Assembly (NCBI GenBank): GCA_016342385.1
Contig: JAEINM010000180.1
Location: forward strand, 1 to 7,856
Length of the DNA: 7,856 nt
Source of the DNA: Spirochaetaceae bacterium
Lineage (GTDB): Bacteria > Spirochaetota > Spirochaetia > DSM-2461
Direction: 5' to 3'
The notes beneath the pieces were generated by a model. That model saw nothing but the letters and a program-made list of their open reading frames with translations. It searched no databases and was not told the DNA's origin. This document shows positions 5,758 through 7,856 of this stretch, one piece after another (position 1 is the first letter of the stretch; each line of letters begins with the position of its first letter). The position numbers and the translations under genes were made by a program.

Positions 5758-6942
5758 ATGGTAAATGAAAAATCATTACAGGATAAAATTACTTCTCGTT
5801 TCGGAATGACCCAATTAGGAGTCATTGCTCAGATAGTTGAACCTGTCAGTAGTTTGTTGACAATATCCGATGCAAAAGAAATGTTTGACGCCAATAGTGA
5901 ACTGACTTCGCTTCTCGTGGAAACAAATTCCAGTAACGGGATTATCTCAAAAAGGACAATTCAGGATAAGAGTAAAACCTTTTGGGATTCATTGAAAAAC
6001 CCCACACTGGATCATTTCATAGATAGCAATATAAAAGAGTTTAACAGCCGGGAGCATATAACGAAAGTACTGGATGTGATCATGTTGTCGGAAAATGAAG
6101 AGGATATATATAAGGATTTCCTCATATATCATGATGGAAGAATCCTGGGGATAGGTAACTATCTCAAGCTGGTAAACCACATTACATTTCTTCAGAATAT
6201 GGAGTTGAACAGAGCCCGGAGTATTCAGCAGTTTCTCCTGGAAAAAAGTGTTTTATCCGATCCCGGGTTTGAATATAAAATCCATACGGAAATGGCCCAC
6301 GAACTGGGTGGAGATTTCTATAAGCTTTTGGAGATCCGGGAAGACTATTATATGATCGGTTGTTTTGATGTTAGTGGAAAAGATATTTCTGCCTCTTTGG
6401 CAACAGCTATTTTAAGTTCCTGTTTTACCACTCTGAAAATGTGTGGAAACATAGAGGAAATGAATGCGGAAGAAATTATCAATAATCTCAATGATGTCTG
6501 TGTTTACCAGACCCCTTTTGATATTTATATAGCGGGAATCATGATATTTGTGGATAAGGCCAGTAATACTCTGGAAATTTATAATCTCAGTTATACATAC
6601 CCCTATCTATTTAAAAAAAATGAAGAGGGGAATTATAAACTCATTAAGCTCAATCGAAGCGGTAAACCTCTCGGTCTCGATAATGATCTGAATTTAGCTG
6701 ATGGGAAAACAACGTCAGCTCTCAATAAAGGGATGAAGTTTTTTTCTTTTTCTGACGGATTTACCGATATCAGGAATAAGAGAGGGGAGATGTTCGGAGA
6801 GGATAGACTAGAGGACTTTATTAAGAAAAATTATATGTTTAAACCGGACCGGTTTATTTCAGATCTACTAGGTGAAGTTAACTCCTATATGGGTGGAACT
6901 CCACAGGTTGATGATATGACCACTCTTGTCTTAAGTTTTTAA
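5758..6942 (+). CDS. SpoIIE-type PP2C serine phosphatase with N-terminal CBS-like sensor region
   Basis: The product (394 residues, no membrane segment) has two parts. Residues about 20-140 resemble a degenerate pair of CBS-like units: SSLLTISDAKEMFDANSELTS ending in GIISKRTI, then a second unit ending FLIYHDGRILGIGNYLKL. A helical linker with RARSIQQFLL (152-161) leads into the phosphatase domain to the C terminus. Metal-binding acids are present: GGDFY (D186), DVSGKD (D204), FSDGFTD (D333) and DDMTTLVL (D385/D386). The usual AGHNPP-type strand is replaced by NLSYTYPYLF (277-285). Relatives such as RsbU dephosphorylate anti-anti-sigma (STAS) proteins in partner switching; no STAS or anti-sigma gene is in view, so the target is unknown. 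I chose the ATG at 5758, with AGGGGG 5 bases upstream, over an in-frame ATG at 5680 that adds 26 unconvincing residues inside a hairpin. The CBS call is tentative. Confidence 0.9.
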   Translation: MVNEKSLQDKITSRFGMTQLGVIAQIVEPVSSLLTISDAKEMFDANSELTSLLVETNSSNGIISKRTIQDKSKTFWDSLKNPTLDHFIDSNIKEFNSREHITKVLDVIMLSENEEDIYKDFLIYHDGRILGIGNYLKLVNHITFLQNMELNRARSIQQFLLEKSVLSDPGFEYKIHTEMAHELGGDFYKLLEIREDYYMIGCFDVSGKDISASLATAILSSCFTTLKMCGNIEEMNAEEIINNLNDVCVYQTPFDIYIAGIMIFVDKASNTLEIYNLSYTYPYLFKKNEEGNYKLIKLNRSGKPLGLDNDLNLADGKTTSALNKGMKFFSFSDGFTDIRNKRGEMFGEDRLEDFIKKNYMFKPDRFISDLLGEVNSYMGGTPQVDDMTTLVLSF

Positions 6943-6979
6943 GTAAAGACCGGGCTATTGCAGACTTCTCCCTTTTAAC

Positions 6980-7001
6980 CCCTCTCCCAAACAGGAGAGG
7001 G
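6980..7001. terminator. Strong hairpin in the convergent junction
   Basis: CCCTCTCC (6980-6987) and GGAGAGGG (6994-7001) pair perfectly over 8 bases with a six-base loop CAAACA. It lies between the ends of the phosphatase gene and the cytochrome gene, which converge, so it could protect both 3' ends. Neither side carries a proper T-tract (TGAATTATT on the plus side), so classic Rho-independent termination is uncertain. Confidence 0.5.
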
Positions 7002-7030
7002 TGAATTATTGATTCAGACTCTCTTCTTCT

Positions 7031-7856
7031 TTATTGGCTATTTCCGTTTAACAGGTATTCATTTAAAACTTCAAGCTCTTCATCGGTACCATCAAAAGCC
7101 GGCATGTTTCCTCCGGGATTTTTCATAAATGCTTTTATACTGTCTGGAGTGTATTTATCATTCAGTTCGCTGAAGATAAGTTCCGGTCCGAAAGAACCGC
7201 CCTTTCCTTCGATAACATGGCAGGCAAAGCAGTTTTTTTCGGCAAATATATCGGCTCCTTTTAATCCACCCCCTATTTTGTCTGTCTGCACTTTGGGCGT
7301 ATTTATAATTCTCATATCCATTGTCATGACACTGTGAACCAGGAAGGGCTTTCTCGCTCTTTCTCTTGTATAGGCTCCCATAAAAAACGCCGTATAGAGA
7401 GCGGCGGTGGCAATGATTAATAAGACAGCACCTCTTTCATGTCCTTTAACCCAGTAAATAATAATGGACACAACGGCTATTCCCGCCAAGGATATCATGG
7501 TGTAAAAGAATGGTGTAGCTACTCCCGACAGGATCTGGTCGATTGGAGTTGGATCGGAAAGCATGGGAGAAGTCGATTTGACTTTCAGGAAAAACGATAG
7601 ACCGGATAATGGCTGAAGCAGAGCCAGAGAGGCACCCAACCCTCCGGTGAATTTATTCATTTTATGGTAATAACCGTCTGGTTCCAGTTCAGTTCTTTTT
7701 TTATAAAAGGTCCAGAGGAAAATAACCAGAGCTGTATTGATAAAACAGGGCAGTAGTAGGTGTATGGAAGATTCCAGTAATATGGGAGATAAAAAAGCAT
7801 CGATCATTTTTCCTGATTCCAGCCAGTTAGCCGGGTTCAGCATAAAAGCCCAGATA
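7031..7856 (-). CDS. CydA-like membrane oxidase subunit ending in a c-type cytochrome domain, 5' end missing
   Basis: The frame is open through the right edge: codons before the ATG at 7843 read IWAF, so the gene continues outside and the visible 274 residues are its C-terminal part. Counting from that internal Met, membrane helices lie at about 28-47, 68-86, 108-131 and 137-157. The stretch from IWAFMLNPANW to SSIHLLLPCFINTAL resembles the part of CydA between ANGWMQNP and the heme b558 ligand His, making H29 a candidate heme ligand. YTRERARKPFLVHSVMT (158-174) follows the last helix. The tail has CFACH (C205, C208, H209) with GNMPAF (M247) as the sixth ligand: one covalently bound heme c facing the periplasm. 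The role inferred is electron transfer to oxygen or to another acceptor from quinol or cytochrome. Lacking the N-terminal half, I cannot say whether it is a full oxidase subunit. Confidence 0.75.
   Translation of the reverse strand, partial: IWAFMLNPANWLESGKMIDAFLSPILLESSIHLLLPCFINTALVIFLWTFYKKRTELEPDGYYHKMNKFTGGLGASLALLQPLSGLSFFLKVKSTSPMLSDPTPIDQILSGVATPFFYTMISLAGIAVVSIIIYWVKGHERGAVLLIIATAALYTAFFMGAYTRERARKPFLVHSVMTMDMRIINTPKVQTDKIGGGLKGADIFAEKNCFACHVIEGKGGSFGPELIFSELNDKYTPDSIKAFMKNPGGNMPAFDGTDEELEVLNEYLLNGNSQ

Noticed and set aside
5989..6180. Minus-strand ORF inside the phosphatase gene
   Set aside because: Antisense to a gene with clear catalytic motifs; no ribosome-binding site.
7104..7337. 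Plus-strand ORF opposite the cytochrome gene
   Set aside because: It mirrors the heme-binding region of the minus-strand gene and has no independent coding signal.

Overview
The window is chromosomal, AT-leaning sequence from a Gram-negative bacterium. I see no rRNA, tRNA, CRISPR array, transposase or phage gene. Membrane-anchored TlpA-type thioredoxin, a c-type cytochrome and a secreted glycosidase-like protein point to a cell with an energised inner membrane and a periplasm. The mix of an HAD-IG 5'-nucleotidase, an RsbU-like SpoIIE phosphatase and YaaA would suit a free-living spirochaete or a similar lineage. That assignment is an inference from gene content, not something the sequence proves.

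Layout from left to right. Positions 1-599 (+) hold the 3' end of a glycoside-hydrolase-like gene cut by the window edge. Positions 653-3937 are a minus-strand block, read right to left: an HAD-IG 5'-nucleotidase (3937-2582), the decayed start of an isochorismatase-family hydrolase (2542-2411), an ACT-domain protein (2407-2012), a four-helix membrane protein with a double zinc ribbon (1881-802), and a small ORF that looks frameshifted (795-653). A divergent promoter region at about 3938-4030 separates this block from a plus-strand operon: yaaA (4031-4786), a TlpA/ResA-like thioredoxin (4789-5382) and a 75-residue unknown (5372-5599). Next comes a stand-alone SpoIIE-type phosphatase gene (5758-6942). 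A perfect 8-bp hairpin at 6980-7001 lies in the convergent junction. The right edge (7031-7856, minus) holds the 3' part of a membrane oxidase-like protein, resembling CydA, that ends in a c-type cytochrome domain.

Several genes fit a redox and oxidative-stress theme: YaaA (peroxide and iron stress), a periplasmic thiol oxidoreductase translated right behind it, and the bd-oxidase-like cytochrome. The phosphatase is likely a partner-switching or signalling output with an N-terminal sensor that resembles a degenerate CBS pair. Nothing in the window forms an obvious new defence or mobile system. The most noteworthy items are two broken small genes that each look one frameshift away from sense, a yaaA promoter placed so that its mRNA would be leaderless, the CydA-like/cytochrome c fusion, and the uncharacterised membrane zinc-ribbon protein.
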